Assembly: GCA_963729295.1 (NCBI GenBank)
Contig: CAVSNJ010000016.1
Span: forward strand, 1 to 64,000
DNA length: 64,000 nt
DNA from: DATJLY01 sp963729295
GTDB lineage: Bacteria; Pseudomonadota; Alphaproteobacteria; ATCC43930; CGMCC-115725
Direction of reading: 5' to 3'
Shown: one piece after another, positions 34,858-45,767 of the stretch
How positions within the stretch are numbered: the first letter of the stretch is position 1
Layout of the letters: each line of letters opens with the position of its first letter
Translations under genes and position numbers: made by a program
The notes under the pieces: model-generated
Databases searched by the model: none
What the model was told of the DNA's origin: nothing
What the model saw: the letters and a program-made list of their open reading frames with translations, nothing else

Positions 34858-37229
34858 CCGCCCCGATCGGCGCCCCGCTGCGCCGAACGGAAGATCGCCG
34901 CTTCCTCACCGGGCGCGGCACCTATACCGACGACATCAACCGGCCGGGACAGCTCTACGCCGTGTTCGTGCGCAGCCCGCACGCGCACGCCGAGCTGCGC
35001 GGCATCGACGCCGCGGCGGCCAAGCGCGCGCCCGGCGTCGCCGCCATCTATACCGCCGCCGATCTGACGGCCGCCGGGCTCGGCACGCTGCCGTGCGGCT
35101 GGGGCGTCAAGTCGAAGGACGGCACGCCCATGGCCGAGCCGCCGCACCCGGTGCTGGCGCAGGGCCATGTGCGCCATGTCGGCGACCCGGTCGCGGTCGT
35201 CATCGCCGATACGCACGAGCGGGCCTCCGACGCGGCCGAGGCCGTCAAGGTCGACTATCGCGTCCTGCCGTCGTCGACCTCGGTCGAGGCCGCCGTCAAA
35301 TCCGGCGCGGCGCTCGTCTACGACACGGTCGCCGGCAATCTCTGCTACGACTGGGAGATCGGCGACAAGGCCGCGACCGACGCCGCCTTCGCCAAGGCCG
35401 CGCACGTGACGAAGCTCGACCTCGTCAACAACCGGCTCGTGCCCAATGCGATGGAGCCGCGGGCCTATATCGGCGAGTACGAGCGCGGCACCGGCGAATA
35501 CACGCTCTACACGACGTGCCAGAACCCGCACGCGATCCGGCTCCTCATGGGCGCCTTCGTGCTGCACGTGCCGGAGCACAAGCTGCGCGTCGTCGCACCC
35601 GATGTCGGCGGCGGCTTCGGCTCGAAGATCTATCACTACGCCGAGGAAGCGTCGGTGACGTGGGCCGCGGGCCAGCTTGGCCGGCCGGTCAAGTGGGTGG
35701 CCGAGCGCAGCGAGAGCTTCCTGTCCGACGCGCAGGGCCGCGATCACGTGACGCATGCCGAGCTCGCGCTCGACAAGGACGGCAAGTTCCTGGGCCTGCG
35801 GGTTGCGACGCTCGCCAATCTCGGCGGGTATCTCTCCACCTTCGCGGCGGCGGTGCCCACATATCTCTATGCGACCTTGCTCGCCGGCACCTATACGACG
35901 CCGGCGATCTATGCCGAGGTGAAGGGCGTCTTCACGCACACCGTGCCGGTCGATGCCTATCGCGGCGCCGGGCGGCCCGAGGCGAGCTATGTGCTCGAAC
36001 GGATCGTCGACCAGGCGGCGCGCGAGCTGAAGATCGACCGCACCGAATTGCGCCGGCGCAATTTCATCGCGCGCGACGGCTATCCCTATCAGACGCCGGT
36101 GGCGCTCGCCTATGACAGCGGCGATTATTTCACCACGCTCGACATGGCGCTGAAGACGATCGACTACGCCGGGTTCGAAGGGCGCCGCGCCGCCGCGCAG
36201 CGCCAGGGCAAGCTGCGCGGGCTTGGCGTCGCGACCTATATCGAGGCGTGCGGCGTCGCCCCCTCGGCGGTGGCGGGCGCGCTCGGCGCGCGCGCGGGCC
36301 TCTACGAATTCGCGGCCGTGCGCGTCAATCCGACCGGCAGCGTCACCGTGCTGACCGGCTCGCACAGCCACGGCCAGGGCCACGAGACCACCTTCGCGCA
36401 GCTCGTCGCCGAGCGGCTCGGCATCCCGGTCGAGAATATCGACGTGGTGCATGGCGACACCGCCAGGACGCCGTTCGGCATGGGCACATATGGCTCGCGC
36501 TCGCTGCCGGTGGGCGGCTCGGCGCTGGTCAAGGCGCTCGACAAGGTCGAGGCGAAGGGCAAGAAGATCGCGGCGCATCTGCTCGAAGCGTCGGAGGCCG
36601 ACATCGAGTTCAAGGACGGCAAGTTCACCGTCGCCGGCACCGACCGCTCCAAGGCGTTCGGCGAGATCGCCTTCGCCGCCTACGTGCCGCACAATTATCC
36701 GCTCGAGACGTTGGAGCCGGGCCTCGACGAGACCGCCTATTACGATCCCAAGAACTTCACCTTCCCGTCCGGAACCCATGTCTGCGAGGTCGAGATCGAT
36801 AGCGACACCGGCACGGTGCGCATCGTCAATTTCGCCGCCGCCGACGATTTCGGCCGCATCATCAATCCGATGATCGTCGAGGGGCAGGTCCATGGCGGGC
36901 TGGCGCAAGGGATCGGCCAGGCGCTCTTGGAGGAATGCCGCTACGACCGCGACAGCGGCCAGCTTCTGACCGGCTCGTTCATGGACTACTGCATGCCGCG
37001 CGCCGACAATCTGCCGAACTTCGACGTCGCGACGCACGGCACGCTCTGCACCCACAATCCGCTCGGCGTCAAAGGCTGCGGCGAGGCGGGTGCGATCGGC
37101 GCGCCGGGCGCGGTCATCAACGCCGTCATCGACGCGCTTCAGCCGTTGGGTGTCACCGATATCTCCATGCCGGCGACGCCGGAAAAAGTTTGGCGGGCGA
37201 TGTCCTCCCGCCGCGCGAAAGCCGCCTGA
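34854..37229 (+). CDS. coxL: Form II CoxL-like molybdopterin hydroxylase large subunit
   Basis: 791 residues. N-terminal RRTEDRRFLTGRGTYTDDINRPGQLY is typical of the family. Molybdenum-cofactor contacts include GGGFGSKIYHYAEEA. The active loop reads AYRGAGR at residues 368-374, the form II signature; form I enzymes that oxidise CO fast carry AYxCSFR. The catalytic glutamate is in GCGEAGAIG near the end. Form II CoxL has a disputed role: slow CO oxidation or oxidation of another carbonyl or aldehyde. The neighbouring coxS, coxM, coxD, coxE and xdhC genes make a complete enzyme likely. Confidence 0.93.
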   Translation: MTAPIGAPLRRTEDRRFLTGRGTYTDDINRPGQLYAVFVRSPHAHAELRGIDAAAAKRAPGVAAIYTAADLTAAGLGTLPCGWGVKSKDGTPMAEPPHPVLAQGHVRHVGDPVAVVIADTHERASDAAEAVKVDYRVLPSSTSVEAAVKSGAALVYDTVAGNLCYDWEIGDKAATDAAFAKAAHVTKLDLVNNRLVPNAMEPRAYIGEYERGTGEYTLYTTCQNPHAIRLLMGAFVLHVPEHKLRVVAPDVGGGFGSKIYHYAEEASVTWAAGQLGRPVKWVAERSESFLSDAQGRDHVTHAELALDKDGKFLGLRVATLANLGGYLSTFAAAVPTYLYATLLAGTYTTPAIYAEVKGVFTHTVPVDAYRGAGRPEASYVLERIVDQAARELKIDRTELRRRNFIARDGYPYQTPVALAYDSGDYFTTLDMALKTIDYAGFEGRRAAAQRQGKLRGLGVATYIEACGVAPSAVAGALGARAGLYEFAAVRVNPTGSVTVLTGSHSHGQGHETTFAQLVAERLGIPVENIDVVHGDTARTPFGMGTYGSRSLPVGGSALVKALDKVEAKGKKIAAHLLEASEADIEFKDGKFTVAGTDRSKAFGEIAFAAYVPHNYPLETLEPGLDETAYYDPKNFTFPSGTHVCEVEIDSDTGTVRIVNFAAADDFGRIINPMIVEGQVHGGLAQGIGQALLEECRYDRDSGQLLTGSFMDYCMPRADNLPNFDVATHGTLCTHNPLGVKGCGEAGAIGAPGAVINAVIDALQPLGVTDISMPATPEKVWRAMSSRRAKAA

Positions 37230-37254
37230 CCACGAGATTCCAGGGGAGCGAACC

Positions 37255-38061
37255 ATGTACAATTTCGAATATCAGCAAGCGAAGACCGTCGCCGACGCGG
37301 CGAAGGCGATCGCGAGCAAGCCCGAGGCGAAGCTGATGGCGGGCGGGATGACCCTCATCCCGACCTTGAAGCAGCGCCTGGCGAAGCCGACCGACGTCGT
37401 CGATCTCGGCAAGATCGCCGAATTGAAAGGCATCAAGAAGGACGGCAACGCGATCGTCATCGGCGCCATGACGCGTCACGTCGACGTTGCGAACTCGAAC
37501 GAGGTGAAGACCGCGATCCCGGCCTTGGCCGATCTCGCCGCCCATATCGGCGACCCCGCGGTCAGGCATCGCGGCACGTGCGGCGGCTCGATCGCCAACA
37601 ACGATCCGGCGGCGGACTATCCCTCGGCGGTACTCGCGCTGAACGCGACGATCGTCACCAACAAGCGCAAGATCGCGGCCGACGATTTCCTGAAGGGCAT
37701 GTTCGAGACCGCGTTGGCGCCGGACGAGATCATCACGGCGGTGAGCTTCCCGATCCCCGAGAAGGCCGCCTACATGAAGTTCCCGAACCCGGCCTCGCGC
37801 TACGCCATCGTCGGCGTGTTCGTGGCGAAGACCGGCACCGCCGTGCGGGTCGGCGTGACCGGCGCGGGCGCCGTCGCCTTCCGCCAGAAGGACATGGAAG
37901 CGGCGCTGTCGAAATCCTTCGCGGCCGACGCGATCAAGGACGTGAAGCAGAGCCAGAACGGCCTCAACTCCGACATCCACGCGAGCGCCGAATATCGCGC
38001 CCACCTCGTCGGCGTGATGGGGCGGCGCGCGGTGATGAAGGCGAACGGCCAGCCGGTCTAG
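37255..38061 (+). CDS. coxM: CoxM-like FAD-binding subunit of molybdenum hydroxylase
   Basis: 268 residues, shorter than many CoxM (about 285). FAD_binding_5 region: EAKLMAGGMTLIPTLKQRL and DPAVRHRGTCGGSIANNDPAADYPSAVLAL, with the conserved AGGT-type loop. The C-terminal CO_deh_flav_C segment includes YMKFPNPASRYAIVGVFVAK. It accepts electrons from the CoxS clusters. GGGGAGCGAACC precedes the ATG. A cluster of palindromes follows the stop. Confidence 0.92.
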   Translation: MYNFEYQQAKTVADAAKAIASKPEAKLMAGGMTLIPTLKQRLAKPTDVVDLGKIAELKGIKKDGNAIVIGAMTRHVDVANSNEVKTAIPALADLAAHIGDPAVRHRGTCGGSIANNDPAADYPSAVLALNATIVTNKRKIAADDFLKGMFETALAPDEIITAVSFPIPEKAAYMKFPNPASRYAIVGVFVAKTGTAVRVGVTGAGAVAFRQKDMEAALSKSFAADAIKDVKQSQNGLNSDIHASAEYRAHLVGVMGRRAVMKANGQPV

Positions 38062-38094
38062 ATCGAAGCTACATCAGGCTGCATCATTTTAATT

Positions 38095-38226
38095 CGTCAT
38101 GGCCGGGCCGGCCTCAAGCCGAGTCCCGGCCATCCACGTTTTGATAATACCTCAAACGCGTGGATGCCCGGCACAATCTTGTCCTCAGGCCGGCCTTCGG
38201 CCGGTCCCATGGGCCGGGCATGACGG
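38095..38226. repeat. Two inverted GC-rich palindromic elements after coxM
   Basis: CGTCATGGCCGGG...CCCGGCCATCCACG (38095-38138) is followed 20 bp later by the opposite orientation, CGTGGATGCCCGGC...GCCGGGCATGACGG (38159-38226). The pair could fold into a large hairpin. The same ends occur at 10206-10237, so this is a dispersed family. A T-rich stretch TTTTGATAATACC separates the two. It may end the coxSLM message. Confidence 0.6.
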
Positions 38227-38261
38227 GAAAAAGTTTGCGCCTTCGCCTGGAAGGACCTTGC

Positions 38262-38927
38262 CTAGTTGACGAAATACTCCTTGAGCTTCGCCGCGGTCTT
38301 CGCCAACGCGTCCTGGTAGTCTTTCGCGTTGTAGTTATCGCCGCCATAGACGAAGTCGTGCTTGGCGTCGTCATAGGTGACGAGCTCGAACGGCTTGCCG
38401 GCTGCCTTGGCCGCATCGGCGATGGTGTGCGCCGTGCCGATCATGCAGCAGCTCTTATAGGAATCCTCGCCGCCCGCGAACATCAGCACCGGCACTTTGA
38501 TGCGCGCGGCGAAGGCCGGAATGTCCTTGAATTCGCGAGTCGCGGGATACCACACGACGATGCCCGCGACTTGGATGGGCATGAGCGTACCGAAGCCCAA
38601 GGTGACGCCGCCGCCCAAGGAAAAGCCCACGAGCGCGACCTTGCCGGGCAGCGCGTGCGGCATTTGCTGCGCCTGCTGGATCGCGGATTTGAGCGCCTCG
38701 CCGCGCGTTCCCTCCATCGTGTTGCCGTCGAACAGCACGGCGTCGTAGCCGAGCTGCGCGATCGCCTGCGTCACCGCCTGGTAGTGCGCTGTCCCGCTCT
38801 GGCCCGAGGCCACGACCACGACGCGCCCCTTGCCCTGCGGCGGCGGAAATTCCTGCTGCGCCCGTACGGCAGTTCCCGCCGCCAGCAGCGCCAACGCAAC
38901 GGCCAAAGCGAGATGTCCTGTTCTCAC
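38262..38927 (-). CDS. Dienelactone hydrolase-like secreted alpha/beta hydrolase
   Basis: 221 residues from a GTG with GGAGGATC upstream; longer in-frame starts exist. Signal peptide RTGHLALAVALALLAAGTAVRAQ. Nucleophile in VALVGFSLGGG, acid in FAGGEDSY, His near DDAKHDFVY. The build matches dienelactone-hydrolase-like periplasmic enzymes. It sits inside the cox region on the opposite strand, between coxM and coxD, and probably is not part of the Mo-enzyme pathway. Confidence 0.8.
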   Translation of the reverse strand: MRTGHLALAVALALLAAGTAVRAQQEFPPPQGKGRVVVVASGQSGTAHYQAVTQAIAQLGYDAVLFDGNTMEGTRGEALKSAIQQAQQMPHALPGKVALVGFSLGGGVTLGFGTLMPIQVAGIVVWYPATREFKDIPAFAARIKVPVLMFAGGEDSYKSCCMIGTAHTIADAAKAAGKPFELVTYDDAKHDFVYGGDNYNAKDYQDALAKTAAKLKEYFVN

Positions 38928-39059
38928 GCCGATCCTCCAGCTCCGCCCCCGCCGCGAGGATCGTCCGTAGCGCCCGCCGTGGCAAGCCATCGCGGCTAAC
39001 CCCTTGGAGCAGCCTGCCGTCTCCGCTACAACGGGCGTCGTCATTTTCCCGAGAGGCCC

Positions 39060-39971
39060 ATGCCCGTTCCCGCCTCGGTCAGCGATACTCTCGAGCTCAT
39101 GCGTCGCGGCAACTACGTCGCCGACCGCAGCCTCGCGACCGCCGTCTATCTCGCCCTGACGCTCGGGCGGCCGCTCTTCCTCGAGGGCGAGGCCGGGGTC
39201 GGCAAGACCGAGCTCGCCAAGGTCCTGTCCGAGACGCTCGGCCGGCGGCTCATTCGCCTCCAATGCTACGAAGGGCTCGACGTCGCGTCCGCCGTCTACG
39301 AGTGGAACTATCCGCGCCAGATGATCGAGATCCGCCTCGCCGAAGGCGGCGCGCAATCGCGCGAGACGGTCGAGGAGGAGATTTTCACCGACCGGTTCCT
39401 CATCAAGCGCCCGCTCCTTCAGGCGCTCGAGCCCGAAATTTCCGGCCCGCCCGTCCTGCTGATCGACGAGCTCGACCGCACCGACGAGCCGTTCGAGGCC
39501 TATCTGCTCGAGGTTCTGTCCGATTTCCAGATCACCATCCCCGAAACCGGAACGATCAAGGCCGAGCATCCGCCGATCGTGGTCATCACCTCGAACCGCA
39601 CGCGCGAGATCCACGACGCGCTGAAGCGGCGCTGCTTCTATTACTGGATCGATTATCCGAGCGCCGAGCGCGAGCTCGACATCCTGCGCATCAAGGCGCC
39701 GGGCGCGGCCGCCGCCTTGTCGCGCGAAGTCGTGGGCTTCGTGCAGAAGCTGCGCGGGCGCGAGGACCTGTTCAAGCTGCCGGGCGTGGCCGAGACGATC
39801 GACTGGGCGCACGCGCTGACGCAGCTCGACGTCTTGGCGCTGACGCCCGAGGCGATCAACGACACGCTCGGCGTGCTTTTGAAATACCAGGACGACATCG
39901 CCAAGATCCAAGGCAGCGAAGCCGAACGGCTGCTCGCCCAGGTCAAGGCCGAGCTCGCAGCATCGCCCTGA
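39060..39971 (+). CDS. coxD: MoxR-family AAA ATPase, CoxD-like
   Basis: 303 residues. Walker A GEAGVGKTELAK at about residues 42-53, Walker B VLLIDELDRTDEPFEAYLLEVLSDF, sensor region VVITSNRTREIHDALKRRCFYYWIDYP. In oligotrophic CO oxidisers CoxD helps assemble the copper-sulfur-molybdenum site. The gene ends in a TGATG overlap with coxE. Confidence 0.93.
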   Translation: MPVPASVSDTLELMRRGNYVADRSLATAVYLALTLGRPLFLEGEAGVGKTELAKVLSETLGRRLIRLQCYEGLDVASAVYEWNYPRQMIEIRLAEGGAQSRETVEEEIFTDRFLIKRPLLQALEPEISGPPVLLIDELDRTDEPFEAYLLEVLSDFQITIPETGTIKAEHPPIVVITSNRTREIHDALKRRCFYYWIDYPSAERELDILRIKAPGAAAALSREVVGFVQKLRGREDLFKLPGVAETIDWAHALTQLDVLALTPEAINDTLGVLLKYQDDIAKIQGSEAERLLAQVKAELAASP

Positions 39972-41197
39972 TGGAAGGCGTGCAGGCGCCGCGCCCGGCC
40001 GGCGACGGCGGGCGCATCCTCGAGAACATCATGTATTTCGCGCGCACCTTGCGCGCGGCGGGCTTGCCGATCGGCCCCGGCAAGGTCTTGGCCGCGGTCG
40101 AGGCGGTGCGCGCGGTCGGGCTCGAAAGCCGCGACGATTTCTACTGGACCTTGCATGCCGTGTTCGTGAACCGGCGCGACCAGCAGGATCTGTTCGACCA
40201 GGCGTTCCACATCTTCTGGCGCAACCCGAAGCTCTTGGAACGCATGCTCGGCATGATGCTGCCGGAGATCGTGCTGCCCGATCAGCAGAAGGGCGAGGAG
40301 ATGAGCCGGCGCCTCGCCGAGGCGCTGAAGAAGCCGGGCGACGGCCAGGGCAAGGACCAGGAGGACGAGGTCGAGCTCGACGCGGCGATGACCTTCTCCG
40401 AGCGCGAATTGCTGCGCACCATGGATTTCGAGAAGATGTCGGGCGCCGAGATCGCTCTGGCCAAGGCCGCGATCCGCCGCATGGTGCTGCCGCTCGCGGA
40501 TTTGCCGACGCGGCGCTTTGCGCCCGATCCGCGCGGCCACCGCACCGACATGCGCGCGAGCTTCCGCGCCCAACTTCGTGCCGGCGGCATGATCGCGCTG
40601 CGCCACAAGTCGCGCCAGCGCCGCCCGCCGCCGCTCGTCATCATCTGCGACATCTCCGGCTCGATGAGCCGCTACAGCCGGCTCTTCATCCACTTCATGC
40701 ACGCGGTGACGAACGACCGCGACCGCGTCTTCACCTTCCTGTTCGGCACGCGCCTCACCGCCATCACGCGCTTCCTGCGCTACAAGGACATCGACGTGGC
40801 GCTCGACAAGGTTTCGGGCGCGGTCGAGGACTGGTCGGGCGGCACGCGCATCGGCGAGACCTTGGGCGAGTTCAACCGCAAATGGTCGCGCCGCGTTCTC
40901 GGCCAGGGCGCGATCGTGCTCCTCATCACCGACGGGCTCGACCGCGACGCCGGCATCGGCATCGGCGTCGAGATGGACCGGCTGCACAAATCCTGCCGCC
41001 GGCTCATCTGGCTCAATCCCCTGTTGCGTTACGAGGGGTTCGCACCCAAATCATTGGGGATGAGGGCGATCCTGCCGCATGTCGACGAATTCAAGCCGAT
41101 CCACAACCTCGAAAGCCTCGGGGAATTGGTGGTGGCCTTGACGCGGCCGGGCCCGCGCCGCCTCGAAGCGGCCGCGGCCTGGCGAGAAACGGGGTGA
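39971..41197 (+). CDS. coxE: VWA-domain CoxE-like protein
   Basis: 408 residues. An N-terminal helical part (FARTLRAAGLPIGPGKVLAAVEAVRAVG) is followed by VWA features: MIDAS motif ICDISGSMSRYSRLF, later FTFLFGTRLTAITRF and VLLITDGLDRDAG. CoxE acts with the MoxR ATPase CoxD in maturation of the Mo enzyme. Its start shares one base with the coxD stop. It is the last cox gene before the low-G+C insertion. Confidence 0.93.
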   Translation: MEGVQAPRPAGDGGRILENIMYFARTLRAAGLPIGPGKVLAAVEAVRAVGLESRDDFYWTLHAVFVNRRDQQDLFDQAFHIFWRNPKLLERMLGMMLPEIVLPDQQKGEEMSRRLAEALKKPGDGQGKDQEDEVELDAAMTFSERELLRTMDFEKMSGAEIALAKAAIRRMVLPLADLPTRRFAPDPRGHRTDMRASFRAQLRAGGMIALRHKSRQRRPPPLVIICDISGSMSRYSRLFIHFMHAVTNDRDRVFTFLFGTRLTAITRFLRYKDIDVALDKVSGAVEDWSGGTRIGETLGEFNRKWSRRVLGQGAIVLLITDGLDRDAGIGIGVEMDRLHKSCRRLIWLNPLLRYEGFAPKSLGMRAILPHVDEFKPIHNLESLGELVVALTRPGPRRLEAAAAWRETG

Positions 41198-41338
41198 GCG
41201 CACCGCACTCGAATTCGTGAATTCGTGAGTACGAAAGGATGACGCTTCGCCACGCTCTGAGTACAATAACTGCCGAGGACATTTTGCGTGAATCCAGCCC
41301 CATAGGTGTCGGCGCTACAGGAAGGGCCGCGAATCGCA

Positions 41339-41977
41339 ATGCTGAAGAATAGAATTGATCTCGACCCGAAATCGCCCGATCGCGACGTTGAGAAGTCAGT
41401 GGACACGTACTTCTCGGCAGACGTGGAGACTGACGGGCCGATTCCGGGGCCGTATTCGATTCTCTCTTTCGCACTTGTGTATGCCGGATCGTTCGATGGC
41501 ACGCATTTCGAGCGGCCAGGAAGCTATGACCTTGTATTCTACCGAGAACTCAAACCGATCTCCGATAATTTCGAGGAGGAGGCACTAAAGGTCAATGGGC
41601 TGGACCGCGAACGGCTAAAGGCCGAGGGACAACTTCCCGAGATAGTAATGAGCGAGGCCTGCGATTGGGTAAGAGCCAACGCAGGAGCTGGTAAGCCCGT
41701 ATTGGTAGCGTATCCGCTGAGCTTCGATTGGTCCTGGCTTTATTGGTATTTCATCCGCTTCTCAACTCACGGCTCACCATTCGGTTATTCTCGGTGCTTT
41801 GATCTCAAGACTGCCTTCGCGGTCAAGGGCGTGCTGCCGATAGCGCGTGCTGGGCGGGTACGTCTCGATGCATCGCTAACTCCGAAGCATCAACACACTC
41901 ATCACGCCCTAGACGATGCTATCGCGCAAGCCGAAATCTTCGCAAACGTCTTCGAGTGGGATCGCCGGCGTGGCTGA
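41339..41977 (+). CDS. DEDDh-type 3'-5' exonuclease-like protein
   Basis: 212 residues. Motif I is FSADVETDGP (Asp28 and Glu30), motif II lies around PLSFDWSWLYWYF and motif III is HTHHALDDAIAQAEIF with the catalytic His and Asp. This is the Exo I-III pattern of RNase T/oligoribonuclease-type exonucleases, here acting on an unknown RNA or DNA end. A GTG at 41306 would lengthen it by 11 residues without an RBS. It overlaps the next gene by eight bases. G+C and codon use differ strongly from the cox genes, a sign of transfer. Novel pair; see findings. Confidence 0.8.
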   Translation: MLKNRIDLDPKSPDRDVEKSVDTYFSADVETDGPIPGPYSILSFALVYAGSFDGTHFERPGSYDLVFYRELKPISDNFEEEALKVNGLDRERLKAEGQLPEIVMSEACDWVRANAGAGKPVLVAYPLSFDWSWLYWYFIRFSTHGSPFGYSRCFDLKTAFAVKGVLPIARAGRVRLDASLTPKHQHTHHALDDAIAQAEIFANVFEWDRRRG

Positions 41978-42971
41978 ACTGATCAATCGCCGCGCTCAAA
42001 CTGCCGAGCGCCTCACCACGCTTCGTGAGAGATTGAGGAACGCTGACGCAATTGCTCACGGAAAGGCATGCGTGTATGCGACTGGTTCTTTCGGGCGCTG
42101 CGAAGCCAGTGCTTACAGCGATCTCGACCTATTCATTGTAGGAAGAAATGGCACCGAGCAATGGCCGGATGGAAAAAGGAAAAGTCAGTTAAAGAGGCTC
42201 GATGAGATTCGTATCATGGCGGAGCTAATCTCCGTCACGCGTGATCTCCACATTCCCGAATTCTCGGGCGATGGCGAGTATCTGACCCACTACTCGTTGG
42301 ATGAGCTCACGAAAAGGCTTGGCACGCGAGAGGACAACGTCACGAATACGCTCACGGCAAGACTCTTACTGCTATTGGAAAGCAAGCCTCTGGTCGGAGA
42401 AGCAGTGTATCACGACGCCATCGCGGAAGTAATTGCCACCTATTGGAGAGATTATCCGGATCACAAGGACGACTTCATACCGGCGTATCTAACGAATGAC
42501 ATTCTGCGGATCTGGCGCACCTTCTGTGTCAACTACGAAGCTAGGACCCAGAGGGAGCCCGAGGACCGAAAGGCGAAGGGAAAGCTTAAAAACTATAAAC
42601 TGAAGTACAGCAGGATGTTGACGTGCTATTCCGCAATCCTCTGGCTACTCGCTTGCTTCGGTCGACAAAAGACAGTCAGTCCTGACGACGCCATCGAAAT
42701 GACTAAGTGCACGCCCACGGAGAGGCTCGAGTGGCTACTGAAACAGCCGTATTTGGTAGACGCGAAGAGCGTGCTGGAGACTCTGTTAGCCCGATATGAG
42801 AGGTTTTTGGAAACCACGGCTACGGAGGAAGCTGCACTGGTGCAGCGTTTCCAAAACAAAGAGACAAGCCACACATATATGGCGTCAGCCTATGAGTTCG
42901 GTGACACGATGTTCGAGGCATTGATGAAGATTGGAAGTGGCAATCGCTTTCACCGGCTCCTCGTGGTCTAG
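41970..42971 (+). CDS. Pol-beta-type nucleotidyltransferase with helical C-terminal region
   Basis: 333 residues from GTG. The pol-beta fold motif GS FGR...YSDLDLFIV (Gly39-Ser40, Asp51 and Asp53) lies near the N-terminus. The rest is helical, with a basic stretch KAKGKLKNYKLKYSRMLTCY. No sensor or HEPN domain is seen. GTG at 41970 was preferred since the ATG at 41916 would overlap the exonuclease by 62 bases and add low-complexity residues. It could add nucleotides to RNA, proteins or small molecules. Low G+C. The coupling to a nuclease suggests one module; the function is inferred. Confidence 0.8.
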   Translation: MAELINRRAQTAERLTTLRERLRNADAIAHGKACVYATGSFGRCEASAYSDLDLFIVGRNGTEQWPDGKRKSQLKRLDEIRIMAELISVTRDLHIPEFSGDGEYLTHYSLDELTKRLGTREDNVTNTLTARLLLLLESKPLVGEAVYHDAIAEVIATYWRDYPDHKDDFIPAYLTNDILRIWRTFCVNYEARTQREPEDRKAKGKLKNYKLKYSRMLTCYSAILWLLACFGRQKTVSPDDAIEMTKCTPTERLEWLLKQPYLVDAKSVLETLLARYERFLETTATEEAALVQRFQNKETSHTYMASAYEFGDTMFEALMKIGSGNRFHRLLVV

Positions 42972-43011
42972 CGACCATGTGATGCCGTTGGCGAATGTGA
43001 GGTAGCACGAC

Positions 43012-43332
43012 ATGGATGACAACGAAGAGATCCTGCAAAAAGCCGCCGACTGGAAGGCCTCCGGCAAGGGCGTGGCGCTTGCTACGGTGGTGAGCACCTG
43101 GGGCTCCTCGCCGCGGCCGTCGGGCTCGAAGCTCGTCGTCGACCAGGACAGCAATTTCCTCGGCTCCGTCTCGGGCGGGTGCGTCGAGGGCGCGGTCATC
43201 GGCGAGGCGCTGAAAGCGATCGCGGACGGCAAGCCCCGCCTCCTCGATTTCGGCGTCACCAACGAGCAGGCCTGGGAAGTGGGCCTCGCCTGCGGCGGCA
43301 AGATCCAGGTCTTCGTCGAGCGCGTCGAATGA
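43012..43332 (+). CDS. XdhC-family protein, N-terminal domain only
   Basis: 106 residues. KGVALATVVSTWGSSPRPSGSKLVVDQDSNFLGSVSGGCVEGAVIGEAL is the XdhC/CoxI N-terminal segment. XdhC binds molybdenum cofactor and inserts it (often after sulfuration) into molybdenum hydroxylases. In many bacteria this domain and the Rossmann domain are one chain; here they are separate genes, joined by an ATGA overlap. It probably serves the CoxL-like enzyme. Confidence 0.9.
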   Translation: MDDNEEILQKAADWKASGKGVALATVVSTWGSSPRPSGSKLVVDQDSNFLGSVSGGCVEGAVIGEALKAIADGKPRLLDFGVTNEQAWEVGLACGGKIQVFVERVE

Positions 43333-44044
43333 GGCTCGAACTCCTGAAGCGCGCGCTCGTTGCGAGCCGCGAGGGCAAGAGCGCCGCCCTCCTCACCGCG
43401 ATCAAGAGCGGCAAGCAGAGCTTTTACGAGAACGGCGCCGCCTCGGGCGAAGTGGCGCTCGACGACGCGCTGCGCGACGGCGTGCGCCACGCGCTCGCCG
43501 GCGACAAGAACGAGATGGTCGAGAGCGCCGCGGGCCCGGTCTTCGTCGAAGTGTTCAATCCGCGGCTGCGCTGCATCATCGTCGGCGCCGTCCACATCGC
43601 CCAGCCGCTGGCGCGCATGGCGGCGCTCGACGGGTTCATCGTCACCGTGGTCGATCCGCGCACCGCCTTTGCCACCGACGAGCGCTTCCCCGGCATCGAG
43701 GTCTCGACCGAGTGGCCGGACGAGGCGCTCGAGAAGCTCAAGCCCAACCGGCGCACCGCGATCGTGACCTTGACGCACGATCCGAAGCTCGACGATCCGG
43801 CGTTGACGGTCGCGCTCAAATCGGAGGCGTTCTATATCGGCGCGCTCGGCTCGAAGCGGACGCATGCGGCGCGCTTGCAGCGGCTCAAGGACGCGGGCTT
43901 CGGCGACAACGAGATGAGCCGCATCCGCGGGCCGGTGGGCCTCGATATCGGCGCCGTGTCGCCGTCCGAGATCGCCGTCTCGATCCTCGCGCAGATCGTG
44001 CTCGTGCTGCGCGGCGAACGGCGCGGCGGCAAGGCAGAAGCCGC

Positions 44045-44048
<4 letters not shown>
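43329..44048 (+). CDS. XdhC-family protein, Rossmann C-terminal domain
   Basis: 239 residues. RLRCIIVGAVHIAQPLARMAALDGFIVTVVDPRTAFATDERFPG is the nucleotide-binding start of the XdhC C-terminal domain; FYIGALGSKRTHAARLQRL and IRGPVGLDIGAVSPSEIAVSILAQIV follow. An N-terminal extension of 60 residues precedes it. It starts within the stop of the N-domain gene and ends in a GTGA overlap with the next gene, so the three are translated together. Mo-cofactor chaperone for the cox enzyme (inferred). Confidence 0.9.
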
Positions 44049-45691
<1,643 letters not shown>

Positions 45692-45767
45692 CCCCACGCG
45701 CGCGGAATAATCTCGTTCAACGACCGTTATGCGACAAACGGCCAAATGCCGTGAGGGGCAGAGGGTC

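Noticed and set aside
34854..37229. Form I CO dehydrogenase large subunit
   Set aside because: The active loop is AYRGAGR instead of AYxCSFR, so only form II can be claimed.
41970..42971. CBASS-type cyclic nucleotide synthase
   Set aside because: The nucleotidyltransferase motif is present, but no Cap2/Cap3 or effector gene adjoins it, and the helical C-terminal half shows no recognised CD-NTase feature.
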